Source of the DNA: Kordiimonas laminariae
GTDB lineage: Bacteria; Pseudomonadota; Alphaproteobacteria; Sphingomonadales; Kordiimonadaceae
Assembly (NCBI RefSeq): GCF_023008165.1
Contig: NZ_JAKQZA010000001.1
Coordinates: 62,001 to 126,000, forward strand
Reading direction: 5' to 3'
DNA: 64,000 nt
Below the pieces are notes generated by a model. It saw nothing but the letters and a program-made list of their open reading frames with translations. It was not told where the DNA came from and did no database searches. Every line of letters starts with the position of its first letter. Within the stretch, counting starts at the first letter, position 1. Shown piece after piece: positions 48,631 to 58,129 of this stretch. Position numbers and translations under genes: made by a program.

Positions 48631-49338
48631 TTATTCTCGCATACCAAGAAACCGTAAAGTAAAGCCGATTGTATTTATTGTTCCGTGCGCAAGTATTTGA
48701 GGCAAAAGGTTCTTTTTACCTAAAACCACGTAGACAATAGCAAAACCCAACCCCGCGAATCCTGTCACAATAAAGCCGTGCCCACCTTGATAATATGCAT
48801 GCCGATACCCGAAAAAGATGGAGGAAAGAACAATTGCCGCTATTGTCGCCGCTGTATCACCCCCTAAAAACGTGCTGAGGCGATTCATAATAACAGCGCG
48901 GAAAAGCATTTCTTCAAAGAAGGCGCTGTGAGTCCATACAAGGAATAACCACATAATAAAAACGGGCACATTTCCTTCCACACCTTCGAACCGATTAACA
49001 ACAAAGCCTTTGTCAAAGAACAGGTCAGCAATGAAACCACCTGCTGCCAGAAACAGTAAAATAAAACCAAAAACCAAAGCCGCTTGAAGAAGCGTTTTCC
49101 AAATCTTTTCCGGTTTTACAAAACCAAGGTCGGCCCATGTCATACCGCGTCTATGCAACATCCATGTCGCCACGATCATAGCCGTAAAAGTTGAGATAGG
49201 CCCCGCAAACTGAGATGAATAAAGCAAAGCTGTCTGCTTTACGCCGACAAGCACACCTACAATAAGCAATAAATCATAAAGGGCTGAAACGGAGAATTGT
49301 CTCTTTTTCTCAGCCTTCGCCGATGTTGTGTCAGTCAT
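48631..49338 (-). CDS. CPBP-family intramembrane metalloprotease
   Basis: The 235-residue membrane protein has six to eight hydrophobic helices and the CPBP (Abi/CAAX) signature: FFEEMLFRAVI (the EExxxR motif) and FGYRHAYYQG (the FxxxH motif). A role in protein processing at the membrane or in self-immunity is possible. Start ATG at 49336-49338. It is divergent from the TonB receptor across a 284-base region with two strong palindromes. Confidence 0.9.
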   Translation of the reverse strand: MTDTTSAKAEKKRQFSVSALYDLLLIVGVLVGVKQTALLYSSQFAGPISTFTAMIVATWMLHRRGMTWADLGFVKPEKIWKTLLQAALVFGFILLFLAAGGFIADLFFDKGFVVNRFEGVEGNVPVFIMWLFLVWTHSAFFEEMLFRAVIMNRLSTFLGGDTAATIAAIVLSSIFFGYRHAYYQGGHGFIVTGFAGLGFAIVYVVLGKKNLLPQILAHGTINTIGFTLRFLGMRE

Positions 49339-49416
49339 AGTATCCTCGCTGTCTTATATTTTTTAAAGTCGGCACTACACCACTTAATGTCAATTGAACG
49401 TCAAATAGCGCTTCCT

Positions 49417-49437
49417 CAATAACAAATACTGTTATTG
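49417..49437. promoter_or_regulatory. Inverted repeat in CPBP/TonB divergent region
   Basis: CAATAACA (49417-49424) and TGTTATTG (49430-49437) form a perfect eight-base inverted repeat with a five-base spacer. It lies about 80 bases upstream of the CPBP start and 185 bases upstream of the TonB receptor start. Confidence 0.5.
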
Positions 49438-49492
49438 ACCGGGCTTATACCGTTACGGAAAACTTACGTTCTTTCCTATCTTTTGAGATGAT

Positions 49493-49520
49493 AGTTTATT
49501 GTCAAATTTGACAATAAACT
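49493..49520. promoter_or_regulatory. Perfect 28-bp palindrome upstream of TonB receptor
   Basis: The half-site AGTTTATTGTCAAA (49493-49506) is followed without a gap by its complement (49507-49520). Its core is TTGTCAAATTTGACAA. Related half-sites TGTCAA (49388) and CGTCAA (49399) lie nearer the CPBP gene. It is about 100 bases ahead of the receptor start and is a strong candidate for a repressor operator. Confidence 0.7.
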
Positions 49521-49622
49521 TAACACGCTGTAGTCATTACACAAAAGCGTAGCAAAACCATCACCCATTCTTCATTCCCCTCCGGTAGGAGGCTGAGCAT
49601 ATATTTCAGGGAGTTCTTCAAA

Positions 49623-52052
49623 ATGCGTACTTTTCTTTTAGCCTCAGCCAGCGCCATAGCCTTGGCATCCACACCAGCCACTGCACAGGAAAGCAAACCA
49701 GAAACCGCTAAAGATGAAATTGAAATCATCACAGTAACAGCGCAGTTCAGAGCGCAAAGTGCTATTGATGTACCATTAGCTGTTACCGCTTATAACGGTG
49801 ATTTCTTAAATCAGATCGGCGTAGATTCTTTTGAAGAGCTCTCAGCCTTCACACCCGGTTTTGTGGTACAAGAGCAAAGCGTGAATAACCCGGGCTTTGT
49901 ACTACGTGGTATTACGTCAGACAGCGGTGCATCAAATATTGAAGCCCGTGTTTCCGTATTCCAGAATAACGTTTCTATCTCTCGTTCCCGCGGCTCTGTC
50001 GTACCCCTTTATGATCTCGAGCGTGTAGAGGTTCTTAAAGGCCCACAAGGAACACTTTTTGGTCGTTCAGCACAAATTGGTGCTGTTCATATCATTACCA
50101 ACAAACCAGAATTTGAACCATCAGCAGGTATTAACGCCACATACGGCAACTTTGATACCGTTGGTATTGACGGCTTTGTTAACGTACCACTTAGTGAGAA
50201 AGTAGCCTTCCGTCTTGCTGCTTCATATGATTATGCGGATGGTTACACGGAAAACACAGAAGGCCCAGCCCTGAACGGCACCGATACATTTGCCACTCGC
50301 GCCAGCCTTCGCTTCCGCCCGCACGAAGATTTCACACTTGATCTGATTGCAAACTATTCAAAAGATACCCCTACAGGCACCAGCTTTAAATCAGGTGTTA
50401 TTCCGGCAATTGGTGGCAACACGAGCCCGAACTCTCCAGCCTCCCTGAACACATTTGGAAACTTCCTGGGCGGCACAGATATTTCTGTAGACCGTGAGCT
50501 GTTTGATATTACTGCAATTGTTGATTGGAATTTCTCCGATAACTGGCGCCTTCTCAGCACAACTGCATACCGCGAATTTGATAGCCTTGAAGTATTTGAT
50601 CCAGACGGTACAGGCTTTGATATCTTTATCTTTGCAGAAGATGCAAAAGGCGAGCAATTCAGCCATGACATGCGCTTCAGCTATGATGCTGGCGGCAGTG
50701 TTCGTGGTTTCTTTGGTGGCGGTATTTTCGTCGAGGAAGGTAGCCAAGGCGTACCACTCGGTATCGATATCGGTACAACAGCGGGCCTTTTCGGTTCCGT
50801 TGCCGCAACATCAGACCCGGTTGATGGTACCGCCTTCTTTGGTGGCAGCATTCCGCTGGCACAAGCTTACCTGAGCGGCAACCCGGAAATCCTGAATGCA
50901 ACACTTGCAGCAGCAGGCATTCCAACAGGTGTTTTCCAGCAGGAAACCTTTACCAATTTTGCGGATAATGTCTCTCTCGATGTATTTGCCGAAGTGGAAG
51001 TAGACCTTACAGAGCGTTTAACCTTCATCGCAGGTGGCCGTTATAGCCACGACAATAAAGAAACATCTTTCTCATCCGCTGTTGAAATACCAAACCCGTT
51101 AACCCCTCTTATTGTTGGCACACCAGCCCTGCTCGCAGGTAATTCAAACGGTGTTATTTCTTCTGATGATTTTGATGTTGATAGCACCTTTGGTGGTTTT
51201 TCCTGGCGGGCAGTTCTTCTTTATGCGCTTTCAGAAGATGCCAATATCTATTTCAACTATAGCCGCGGCAGGCGTCCTGAAGTAATTGAAGATTCGTTCA
51301 CAACCAACCCAGATGCCAGTGTAACACCTGCTTTCACGTTGATCTCTGAAGAAACAGTGAACAGTTTCGAACTGGGCGCTAAAGGCAGCTTTATGGATAA
51401 CCGCCTTACGGTTGAAGGTGCGCTTTATTATTATGATTATAAAAACTTCCAGACATCAGTTGCTGTTGATGCAGGCCCTGGTCAGCCACCGCGTTTTGAA
51501 AACGTAAATGGTGGTACAGCTGATTCATACGGCTTTGAAATTGGGTTCGATGCCAAACCAACAGATAATCTGAATATTTTCGTTACTTACGCCTATAACC
51601 GTGGCCGCTTTAACGAAACAGATGATGAAGGCAATGCACAGGTATTTGGCGGCAACCAGTTCCGCCTGTCACCAGATCATTCTTTCTCTGCGGGCTTCCA
51701 CTATGAGCATGAACTTGATTTCGGCACCTTCTTCCTGACACCCACATACACATGGAAATCTGAAGTTTACTTCGAGGATGACAATCAGGATGACTTTGCG
51801 GTTGTTGACCCGGCGTCCGGCAGCACACTCTTTGTTGTACCGGGCACACGCGAGGATAGCTTTGGTCTGATGAATATCAGAGCTGGCCTAAGGCTTATGG
51901 AAGGCAGACTAACCATTCAAGGTTATATGGATAATGTATTCGATAAAGAATACATCATCGATGGCGGTAATACGGGCGGCAGTTTCGGTATTCCAACCTT
52001 TATCGCTGGCCCACCACGCACATACGGTCTAGGCCTATCCTACAAGTTTTAA
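49623..52052 (+). CDS. TonB-dependent outer-membrane receptor
   Basis: The 809-residue protein has a signal peptide (MRTFLLASASAIALASTPAT). A TonB-box-like stretch EIEIITVTAQ is followed by a plug domain (DVPLAVTAYNGDFLNQIGVD, LERVEVLKGPQGTLFGRSA). A 22-strand barrel ends in the terminal aromatic residue (TYGLGLSYKF). It imports a siderophore, vitamin or carbohydrate across the outer membrane with energy from TonB; the substrate is not evident and no partner transporter is adjacent. The barrel resembles the large receptor families of sphingomonad-like alphaproteobacteria. Confidence 0.95.
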   Translation: MRTFLLASASAIALASTPATAQESKPETAKDEIEIITVTAQFRAQSAIDVPLAVTAYNGDFLNQIGVDSFEELSAFTPGFVVQEQSVNNPGFVLRGITSDSGASNIEARVSVFQNNVSISRSRGSVVPLYDLERVEVLKGPQGTLFGRSAQIGAVHIITNKPEFEPSAGINATYGNFDTVGIDGFVNVPLSEKVAFRLAASYDYADGYTENTEGPALNGTDTFATRASLRFRPHEDFTLDLIANYSKDTPTGTSFKSGVIPAIGGNTSPNSPASLNTFGNFLGGTDISVDRELFDITAIVDWNFSDNWRLLSTTAYREFDSLEVFDPDGTGFDIFIFAEDAKGEQFSHDMRFSYDAGGSVRGFFGGGIFVEEGSQGVPLGIDIGTTAGLFGSVAATSDPVDGTAFFGGSIPLAQAYLSGNPEILNATLAAAGIPTGVFQQETFTNFADNVSLDVFAEVEVDLTERLTFIAGGRYSHDNKETSFSSAVEIPNPLTPLIVGTPALLAGNSNGVISSDDFDVDSTFGGFSWRAVLLYALSEDANIYFNYSRGRRPEVIEDSFTTNPDASVTPAFTLISEETVNSFELGAKGSFMDNRLTVEGALYYYDYKNFQTSVAVDAGPGQPPRFENVNGGTADSYGFEIGFDAKPTDNLNIFVTYAYNRGRFNETDDEGNAQVFGGNQFRLSPDHSFSAGFHYEHELDFGTFFLTPTYTWKSEVYFEDDNQDDFAVVDPASGSTLFVVPGTREDSFGLMNIRAGLRLMEGRLTIQGYMDNVFDKEYIIDGGNTGGSFGIPTFIAGPPRTYGLGLSYKF

Positions 52053-52115
52053 TACGAAGAGAGGGGCTCAATTGAACCCCTCACTATATCCATGCTTACA
52101 AATATTATGGCTTGA

Positions 52116-52784
52116 TTAATCCTCAACCAGAATAAAGCCCGGAGCATCATATTCAGGAAACAGCTTTTCCAGTGCTGCCTCTGAAAAATTAGCGAAAATC
52201 GGCCCTACTCGAGTGTTAAGAGATCCAGTACGGTAGGCATACTCAGACCCTTTATAACTTCGAGAAACTGTAAAATTGCGAGTTGGATAAGCTTTGACTT
52301 TTTCTTTTGCCACAACTTTACCATCAGCATCCAACAAAGTTACTGTACCCTCCATAAAGGTATTGAAAGAACTAAGAATGGACACAGAATGGTTGCGCAC
52401 GCGTAAGTGATCAACATGCACAAGAATATCACCATCAAAGTCAGGTTTTGCTGCATGTATTCCACGCTCGAACATAGCAACAATTAAGTTATCTACACTG
52501 AAATTCTCGATTTCAGGGATCGCGCGTTCATTACCCCACTCAGTGCCAGAAAACCGACTTTTATTAATATAATCCCGCGGTCGAATTGAAGCGCCTCTAC
52601 CTCGATCTGTGCGGAATTTACGAAAAGTCTCTTCACGCCCCAATTCCACTCGATCCAAGGCACTGTGGTATTTCTCAAGCGTGTCAGAATAACTCACTTT
52701 AACATCGGCTTGTGCCGGCATAGCCGCAGCCATTATAAACACTGCGCCAATTGCAGCTTTTGCATGAGCGGAGATATTCTTCAT
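52116..52784 (-). CDS. Exported protein, paralog B of a pair
   Basis: The 222-residue product has a signal peptide (AAIGAVFIMAAAMPAQA) and the same sequence plan as the gene at 46959. Corresponding segments are DVKVSYSDTLEKYHSALDRV and VTVTFSDYLNKKMGQIDRIE, then AKPDFDGDILVHVDHLRVRN, then TRVGPIFANFSEAALEKLFP. The two genes flank the block holding the TonB receptor. Function unknown. Confidence 0.75.
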   Translation of the reverse strand: MKNISAHAKAAIGAVFIMAAAMPAQADVKVSYSDTLEKYHSALDRVELGREETFRKFRTDRGRGASIRPRDYINKSRFSGTEWGNERAIPEIENFSVDNLIVAMFERGIHAAKPDFDGDILVHVDHLRVRNHSVSILSSFNTFMEGTVTLLDADGKVVAKEKVKAYPTRNFTVSRSYKGSEYAYRTGSLNTRVGPIFANFSEAALEKLFPEYDAPGFILVED

Positions 52785-53035
52785 TTGCTGGCTCCTAAAT
52801 CTTCATTTTTTATATATCTATGAACTATCATCCATAGTTTATATGAATAGATACTGAACAGTGACATCCCTATTTTTGAAATCCTAATCACAATCACTGG
52901 ATAGCGTCATAAATATAGCAGTAATACTGCTTTATTTCTTGCATTTCAGGGGGATTCGCGGTACATCGCGCCGACTCATACAGCGATGCCTGTTATGGGG
53001 AATCCGTCCTTACATCCTTGGAGGAAGCGACGGTC

Positions 53036-53058
53036 GGTATTCGGATGGTCTGAATACC
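53036..53058 (+). promoter_or_regulatory. Leader hairpin upstream of rplY
   Basis: GGTATTC (53036-53042) and GAATACC (53052-53058) form a perfect 7-bp stem with a nine-base loop, 24 bases before the rplY start. The preceding 80 bases also contain G-rich strings (GGGGATTCGC, then GGGGAATCC). A ribosomal-protein leader with autoregulation is one possible explanation. Confidence 0.4.
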
Positions 53059-53082
53059 AGGTTTAAAGTTTGGAGAAAGTGA

Positions 53083-53721
53083 ATGGCTAAAGTCATCACC
53101 ATCGAAGCGGAAGCGCGTGATCGGATTGGTAAGGGAGCCTCCCGTGCAGCACGTCGTGCCGGTTTTGTACCTGCTGTAATTTACGGCGATAGCAAAGAAC
53201 CAGAATCAATTCAGATTGCACTGAACGAAGTTGTTCGTCTTCTGAACCGTGGCGGTTTCATGTCTCACACATATGAAATTAAAGTTGGCGGCAAGAAGAA
53301 AGCAACAGTTCTTCCACGTGATCTACAGCTACACCCTGTATCTGATACACCACTACACATCGACTTCCTTCGCCTTGGTAAAGGTGCAACGGTTGTTATG
53401 TCTGTACCTGTAAAAGTTACTGGTGAAGAAGAGTCTGCTGGTCTGAAGCGCGGCGGCGTTATCAACCACACTCGTCACGAAATCGAACTTAACGTTCCTG
53501 CTGATTCTATTCCTGAGTTCATCGAAGCATCTGTTGCTGACCTTGACCTTGGTGAAGCAGTTAAGATTTCTAACGTAACTCTTCCTAAAGGCGTTACACC
53601 AACAATCACTGATCGTGATTTTGTAATCTGTGCAATCGTTGCTCCATCAGGCCTGAAGTCTGCTGAGAACGCTGCTGCAGATGCTGACACTGGCGAAGAA
53701 GAAGCTGCAACAGAAGAATAA
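53083..53721 (+). CDS. rplY: 50S ribosomal protein L25/general stress protein Ctc
   Basis: The 212-residue protein has the N-terminal L25 domain (KVITIEAEARDRIGKGASRA, GFVPAVIYGDSKEPESI, LHPVSDTPLHIDFLRL), which binds 5S rRNA, and the C-terminal CTC domain found in longer members. An acidic tail (DADTGEEEAATEE) ends it. It is followed by pth after 33 bases and probably forms an operon with it. Confidence 0.96.
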   Translation: MAKVITIEAEARDRIGKGASRAARRAGFVPAVIYGDSKEPESIQIALNEVVRLLNRGGFMSHTYEIKVGGKKKATVLPRDLQLHPVSDTPLHIDFLRLGKGATVVMSVPVKVTGEEESAGLKRGGVINHTRHEIELNVPADSIPEFIEASVADLDLGEAVKISNVTLPKGVTPTITDRDFVICAIVAPSGLKSAENAAADADTGEEEAATEE

Positions 53722-53754
53722 TTAGAGCTCTGCTCTAAGGCCGGAGGATTTTCC

Positions 53755-54489
53755 ATGCTGCTATTTGTCGGATTAGGCAACCCAGGCAGCAAGTATGAAA
53801 ACAACCGGCACAATGTTGGATTTATGGCGGTGGACGAAATTGTCCGCCGCCATAATTTTTTGCCTGAAAAGAAACGCTGGCAGGCCCTCACCCATGAAGG
53901 CACAATCGCTGGCGAAAAAATCATCATCATCAAACCACAAACCTATATGAACGAAAGTGGCCGCAGCGTAGGCGAAGCTATGCGCTTCTATAAGCTGGTG
54001 CTGAAAGATGTAGTGGTATTTTATGATGAACTTGATCTGGCATTTGCGAAAACCAAAGTAAAAGTTGGCGGCGGCGCCGCTGGGCACAACGGTATTCGGT
54101 CTATCACTTCCCATATCGGGGCTGATTTCACCCGTATCCGCATTGGTATTGGCCATCCGGGCGACAAAGCCCGTGTACATGGCCATGTGCTTGGTGACTT
54201 CGCAAAGGCCGAGCAACCGACACTCGATAAGCTACTGGGCGCCATTGCATCTGAATGCGATCAGCTAGCCAAGGGTGATAACCCCAGGTTCATGAGCGAA
54301 GTAGCGCGCACAATGGCACCGCCTCGCCCTTCTACAGGTAATAAAAAGCCTGCTGAAAAACCAGCAGAAGAAACAACGAATAAAAAGCCAGTGGCCCGCA
54401 CCATCAGCGCGCGCCCGGCACTTAAACAGAATTCAAGCGATGGGCCGATGGCAGACGCTTTACGCGCCCTCAAGAGCGGAGACAAATAA
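53755..54489 (+). CDS. pth: Peptidyl-tRNA hydrolase
   Basis: The 244-residue enzyme cleaves peptidyl-tRNA released from stalled ribosomes. It has [20 protein letters not shown] near the N-terminus, with the catalytic His, then [17 protein letters not shown] and [19 protein letters not shown]. The C-terminal extension of about 50 residues, rich in Pro and Lys, is longer than in E. coli, as often in alphaproteobacteria. Its TAA overlaps the ATG of ychF by one base. Confidence 0.96.
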   Translation: MLLFVGLGNPGSKYENNRHNVGFMAVDEIVRRHNFLPEKKRWQALTHEGTIAGEKIIIIKPQTYMNESGRSVGEAMRFYKLVLKDVVVFYDELDLAFAKTKVKVGGGAAGHNGIRSITSHIGADFTRIRIGIGHPGDKARVHGHVLGDFAKAEQPTLDKLLGAIASECDQLAKGDNPRFMSEVARTMAPPRPSTGNKKPAEKPAEETTNKKPVARTISARPALKQNSSDGPMADALRALKSGDK

Positions 54490-55592
54490 TGGGTTTCAAG
54501 TGTGGTATTGTTGGCCTGCCAAACGTAGGTAAATCAACACTCTTTAACGCGCTTACAAACACTGCGAGCGCGGCAGCGGCAAACTATCCTTTCTGTACCA
54601 TTGAACCCAATGTTGGACAGGTTCCTGTACCAGATACACGCTTGTTCGAACTTGCAAAACTTGCTGGTTCAAAAGAAATTATTCCAACACAGCTATCTTT
54701 TGTTGATATCGCGGGCCTTGTTCGCGGTGCCTCCAAAGGTGAAGGCCTTGGTAACCAGTTTCTGGCAAACATCCGTGAAACTGATGCTATCTGCCACGTA
54801 CTTCGCTGTTTTGAAGATGATGACATCACCCACGTTGATGGCCGTGTTGATCCGGTATCAGATGCTGAGACCATCGAAATGGAGCTTATGCTGGCTGACC
54901 TTGAAAGCCTGGAAGGCCGTGTACACGGTCTTGGCCGCAAAGTACGTGGTGGTGATAAAGAAGCGATCGCCGTTATGGCGATGATTGATAAAATCATCCC
55001 ACTTCTTAAAGAAGGTAAACCTGCTCGCACACTTGAACTTACTGACGAAGAAGATATCAAAACACTTGCAGGCATGCAGCTTCTTACATCGAAGCCGATC
55101 CTTTACATCTGTAACGTTGATGAAGATAGTGCGGCGACGGGTAACGAATTCTCCAAAGCGGTTGAAGAAATGGCTGCCAAGCAAGGTTCAGGCTGTGTTG
55201 TTATCTCAGCAGCAGTTGAGGCGGAAATTGCTCAGCTTGATGAAGAAGAAGAAAAAACAGAATTCCTTGAAACTCTGGGCCTTGGCCAAACTGGCCTGGC
55301 GCGCGTTATCCGCGCAGGATATGACCTTCTTGAACTTATCACTTACTTCACCGTGGGCCCGAAGGAAGCACGTGCCTGGACTATTACAACAGGTACCAAG
55401 GCACCGCAGGCGGCTGGTGTGATCCATACCGATTTCGAAACCGGCTTTATCCGCGCTGAAACAACAGCTTATGATGATTTCGTAGGTAACGGCGGCGAAC
55501 AGGGCGCGAAAGATGCGGGCAAGATGCGCCTTGAAGGTAAGGAATATATTGTAGTGGACGGTGATGTGCTCCACTTCCGTTTCGCTAACTAA
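54489..55592 (+). CDS. ychF: Redox-regulated ATPase YchF
   Basis: The 367-residue protein is an Obg-family ATPase with the G1 motif [15 protein letters not shown], switch region [18 protein letters not shown], and a coiled coil ([15 protein letters not shown] onward). A C-terminal TGS domain ([17 protein letters not shown]) completes it. YchF binds ribosomes and affects stress responses. It starts at the last base of pth (TAATG), so it is translated with it. An intrinsic terminator follows. Confidence 0.97.
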   Translation: MGFKCGIVGLPNVGKSTLFNALTNTASAAAANYPFCTIEPNVGQVPVPDTRLFELAKLAGSKEIIPTQLSFVDIAGLVRGASKGEGLGNQFLANIRETDAICHVLRCFEDDDITHVDGRVDPVSDAETIEMELMLADLESLEGRVHGLGRKVRGGDKEAIAVMAMIDKIIPLLKEGKPARTLELTDEEDIKTLAGMQLLTSKPILYICNVDEDSAATGNEFSKAVEEMAAKQGSGCVVISAAVEAEIAQLDEEEEKTEFLETLGLGQTGLARVIRAGYDLLELITYFTVGPKEARAWTITTGTKAPQAAGVIHTDFETGFIRAETTAYDDFVGNGGEQGAKDAGKMRLEGKEYIVVDGDVLHFRFAN

Positions 55593-55620
55593 ACAAGCGA
55601 ACAATCAAGATCACAAAGAG

Positions 55621-55645
55621 CGGGGCAATTTGCCCCGTTTTTTTG
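55621..55645 (+). terminator. Intrinsic terminator of the rplY-pth-ychF operon
   Basis: CGGGGC (55621-55626) pairs with GCCCCG (55632-55637) around AATTT and runs into seven T. Confidence 0.93.
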
Positions 55646-55646
55646 T

Positions 55647-55994
55647 CTAAAATATAAAGAGAAAGTAGATAGCAACCGCCATCAAAATACCGCCCTTAAC
55701 AAGAATAAAGGGCATAAGTGCCTGTATAAGCCCACGCTCTTGTTTCTTTGGGGCAGGCTTCGCTTCAGGAGCAGGCACCAGATCTTCCGGATCTATTTCA
55801 GGGTGCAAGAGCATCAGAGCTTGTTTTACATCCTCTTCAACCACCTGAAGGCGGTAGCCAGTGTCGTTCGTAACATGGGGAATAGCACCAGCGCTGTGGA
55901 AATCACTCATCAGCACATGCATGCCTGCAGCTTCAAGCACACTGCGCTTAACCATTACTTCCGCATAATCCGCTGATTCAAAAACCGTCTGCAT
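55647..55994 (-). CDS. DUF2007-type protein with C-terminal membrane anchor
   Basis: The 115-residue protein begins like DUF2007/putative signal transducing proteins (VFESADYAEVMVKRSVLEAA, then GYRLQVVEEDVKQALMLL). A Pro/Ala-rich linker follows, and it ends with a hydrophobic helix (LVKGGILMAVAIYFLFIF). It is likely tethered to the inner membrane by its tail. It is convergent with ychF and divergent from the PAS-GGDEF gene. Confidence 0.78.
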   Translation of the reverse strand: MQTVFESADYAEVMVKRSVLEAAGMHVLMSDFHSAGAIPHVTNDTGYRLQVVEEDVKQALMLLHPEIDPEDLVPAPEAKPAPKKQERGLIQALMPFILVKGGILMAVAIYFLFIF

Positions 55995-56183
55995 ACACTT
56001 ACCCCTCTCGAGGCATAATCATACGATGGTTTATCTGCACAAGCCCAGAAAAAATTAACCATATAACCAATAACCATCTAAATATCTGATATAAAAAGAT
56101 ATTTACTACATAGGTAAAATTTGGTTAAAGTTTCTTAATCTTTGACATGCTACCATTCAGTAAATTCCGGGGGTTGGTGACAA

Positions 56184-57419
56184 ATGGCAGCTGAGAGAAA
56201 AATTTCCTCCACCTCGCTACGTGAGGTTTTCGATGGATCTTTGGTGGGTATCACAGTCCACCGAGGCTTTGATATCCTATATGCAAACGACCGAATTGCC
56301 CACCTTCTCAAATATGATGATTGTGCCTCTTTTATTTCTGCGGGCGATCTTGGTACCCACATCCCTAAGCGCCGCCAAAGGCAGATTGCCGAACGCTGGC
56401 GTAAAATTCAAAACGGCGATGAACAGCCCGAACGCAACAGAGTAAGTAATTACACAACAGATGGTGATGAAATCTGGCTGGATGTTTCTGACGAGCGCAT
56501 CATTTGGGAAGATGGTGAACCCGCGGTCCTTAGCACAATTTATGATGCCACACTTGCTGTAAGAGCAAACGAAAGCCTGCTTTCCTCCCTCAGGCATCTG
56601 GAAATATCACTGGATAGTATTCTTGAATTCATCCCTCTTGGTATCGCTATTTTCTCAGATGTTGGTGTTCCAAAAACAGTGAATAGCACAATGCGGCTTC
56701 TGTTTCAGGCCAGCCCGAGACAGAATGATTATGTGCCAAAAGTAATGCAGGAACTTGTTACCTCCATTGTGAATTCAGATGAACAAGAGCTCGCCGTTAA
56801 AGGGGTTAAAACACGTGTCGACAGGGTTGTAGACCTAATTGCCCGCCGTATGGCGGATGACGCCATCATGCTATGCGCTGCAGACGTAAGTGAATGGCAA
56901 GACACGCAAGACAAGCTTAAAACCCTTGCAGAGCGCGACGTGCTCACCCAGCTTCTCAACAGACGTGGTTTTTCGGATACCGTAAAGCCTGTCCTACGCC
57001 AATCTGTGGAAAAGGATGAAACCTTTGCTGTACTTGTGGCGGATATTGATTTCTTCAAGGATATTAATGACACATACGGCCACGCTACTGGGGATGAAAC
57101 CCTGATAGCTTTCAGTAAGCGTATTTCATCCGCACTCAGATCTCAGGATATTGTGGGCCGTGTTGGCGGCGAAGAATTTGCTATTTTCCTTCCCAAAATC
57201 AGTGCGACCCGAGCAGAAGCAATAGCACAGCGTCTCCGCAAGAAAATAGAGAAAACGCCCATCAATGTATATGGAACCTCTATCAACCTTACCGCTTCAT
57301 TCGGGTTAAAGATTTGGGAAGGCGGGACAGAACCGAGGCTGAGAGATTTACTTCAGGAAGCTGATACTGCGTTATACCGCGCGAAAGATACAGGTAGAAA
57401 CCGGGTTTCTATTGCCTAA
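56184..57419 (+). CDS. PAS-GGDEF diguanylate cyclase
   Basis: The 411-residue protein has an N-terminal PAS domain (about residues 10-120, FDGSLVGITVHRGFDILYAN), a second PAS-like region (about 135-235) and a C-terminal GGDEF domain. The GGDEF part reads RDVLTQLLNRRGFSDTV, then VADIDFFKDINDTYGHATGD, then VGGEEF at the active site. An RxxD inhibitory site sits five residues before it (RSQD). It makes cyclic di-GMP with product feedback. There is no membrane segment, so the PAS domains likely sense a soluble or redox signal. It overlaps the stop of the convergent membrane protein gene by four bases. Confidence 0.93.
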   Translation: MAAERKISSTSLREVFDGSLVGITVHRGFDILYANDRIAHLLKYDDCASFISAGDLGTHIPKRRQRQIAERWRKIQNGDEQPERNRVSNYTTDGDEIWLDVSDERIIWEDGEPAVLSTIYDATLAVRANESLLSSLRHLEISLDSILEFIPLGIAIFSDVGVPKTVNSTMRLLFQASPRQNDYVPKVMQELVTSIVNSDEQELAVKGVKTRVDRVVDLIARRMADDAIMLCAADVSEWQDTQDKLKTLAERDVLTQLLNRRGFSDTVKPVLRQSVEKDETFAVLVADIDFFKDINDTYGHATGDETLIAFSKRISSALRSQDIVGRVGGEEFAIFLPKISATRAEAIAQRLRKKIEKTPINVYGTSINLTASFGLKIWEGGTEPRLRDLLQEADTALYRAKDTGRNRVSIA

Positions 57420-58057
57420 GCTTCTTTCTTTTTAACAATGGCGCGCCCAAGCCTTACATAAGCCACAGAAGCCTTCAGGTAAAACAGGAATGGCAATACC
57501 ACATAATGCCAGTAACCATCCACATATACGCACCATACAAGGAACGCTGAACCACCAAGGTACAGCACATAATCAAAATAATTATCCTTGAACTCGACGG
57601 GTTTATCGGATGGCTCGTTCGCCTTTTCAGCCAACACATTATAGTAGCGGATCGCCAAGCCAAAACCCAGGCGAACAAAGATAACTACAACAATGAGTAT
57701 ATGAATTTCAGTTTGGGTTGCCCTAACCACAAACCAGTTATTTGCCACAGCGGTTAACACAATCCACAGGGGCATTAAAACCATTATGTACCCCAGATAT
57801 ATCCTGAGTTTCATGGCTTGCCGCCGGAACCCTTTGAAACCCTCAAGGTAGTCCACGAAAAAGAACCAGACACAGGCCAAACTTAGTATCTGTAAATTCA
57901 GAATAAGTTCCCACTGTAATCTGGAGCGCAGTGTGGTGGGCGCAGCTTCGCCATCAAAATCAAAATATTGAAATACCAGATAAGAAACAATCACCCCGGT
58001 GAGCAGCAAGCCGAAGGCACCCAGTAAACCACGATCAGAATGGCGTTTAATACCCAT
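57416..58057 (-). CDS. Multi-pass membrane protein, paralog A of a tandem pair
   Basis: The 213-residue protein has about six transmembrane segments. It shares with the gene at 58130 the motif run WELILNLQILSLACVWFFFV, aligning with WEIMMNLQALSCAFVWFCYV, and a conserved NNWFV (NWFV in the other copy). I recognise no family. The minus-strand stop overlaps the end of the PAS-GGDEF gene. The two paralogs are separated by 72 bases and probably share a transcript. Confidence 0.7.
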   Translation of the reverse strand: MGIKRHSDRGLLGAFGLLLTGVIVSYLVFQYFDFDGEAAPTTLRSRLQWELILNLQILSLACVWFFFVDYLEGFKGFRRQAMKLRIYLGYIMVLMPLWIVLTAVANNWFVVRATQTEIHILIVVVIFVRLGFGLAIRYYNVLAEKANEPSDKPVEFKDNYFDYVLYLGGSAFLVWCVYVDGYWHYVVLPFLFYLKASVAYVRLGRAIVKKKEA

Positions 58058-58129
58058 TGGTTGGTCCTTGGTGATTGAACCACACCAGTATAGAGCCTGT
58101 TGAACTTTTAGGGAACCAGAGAGTGAATA

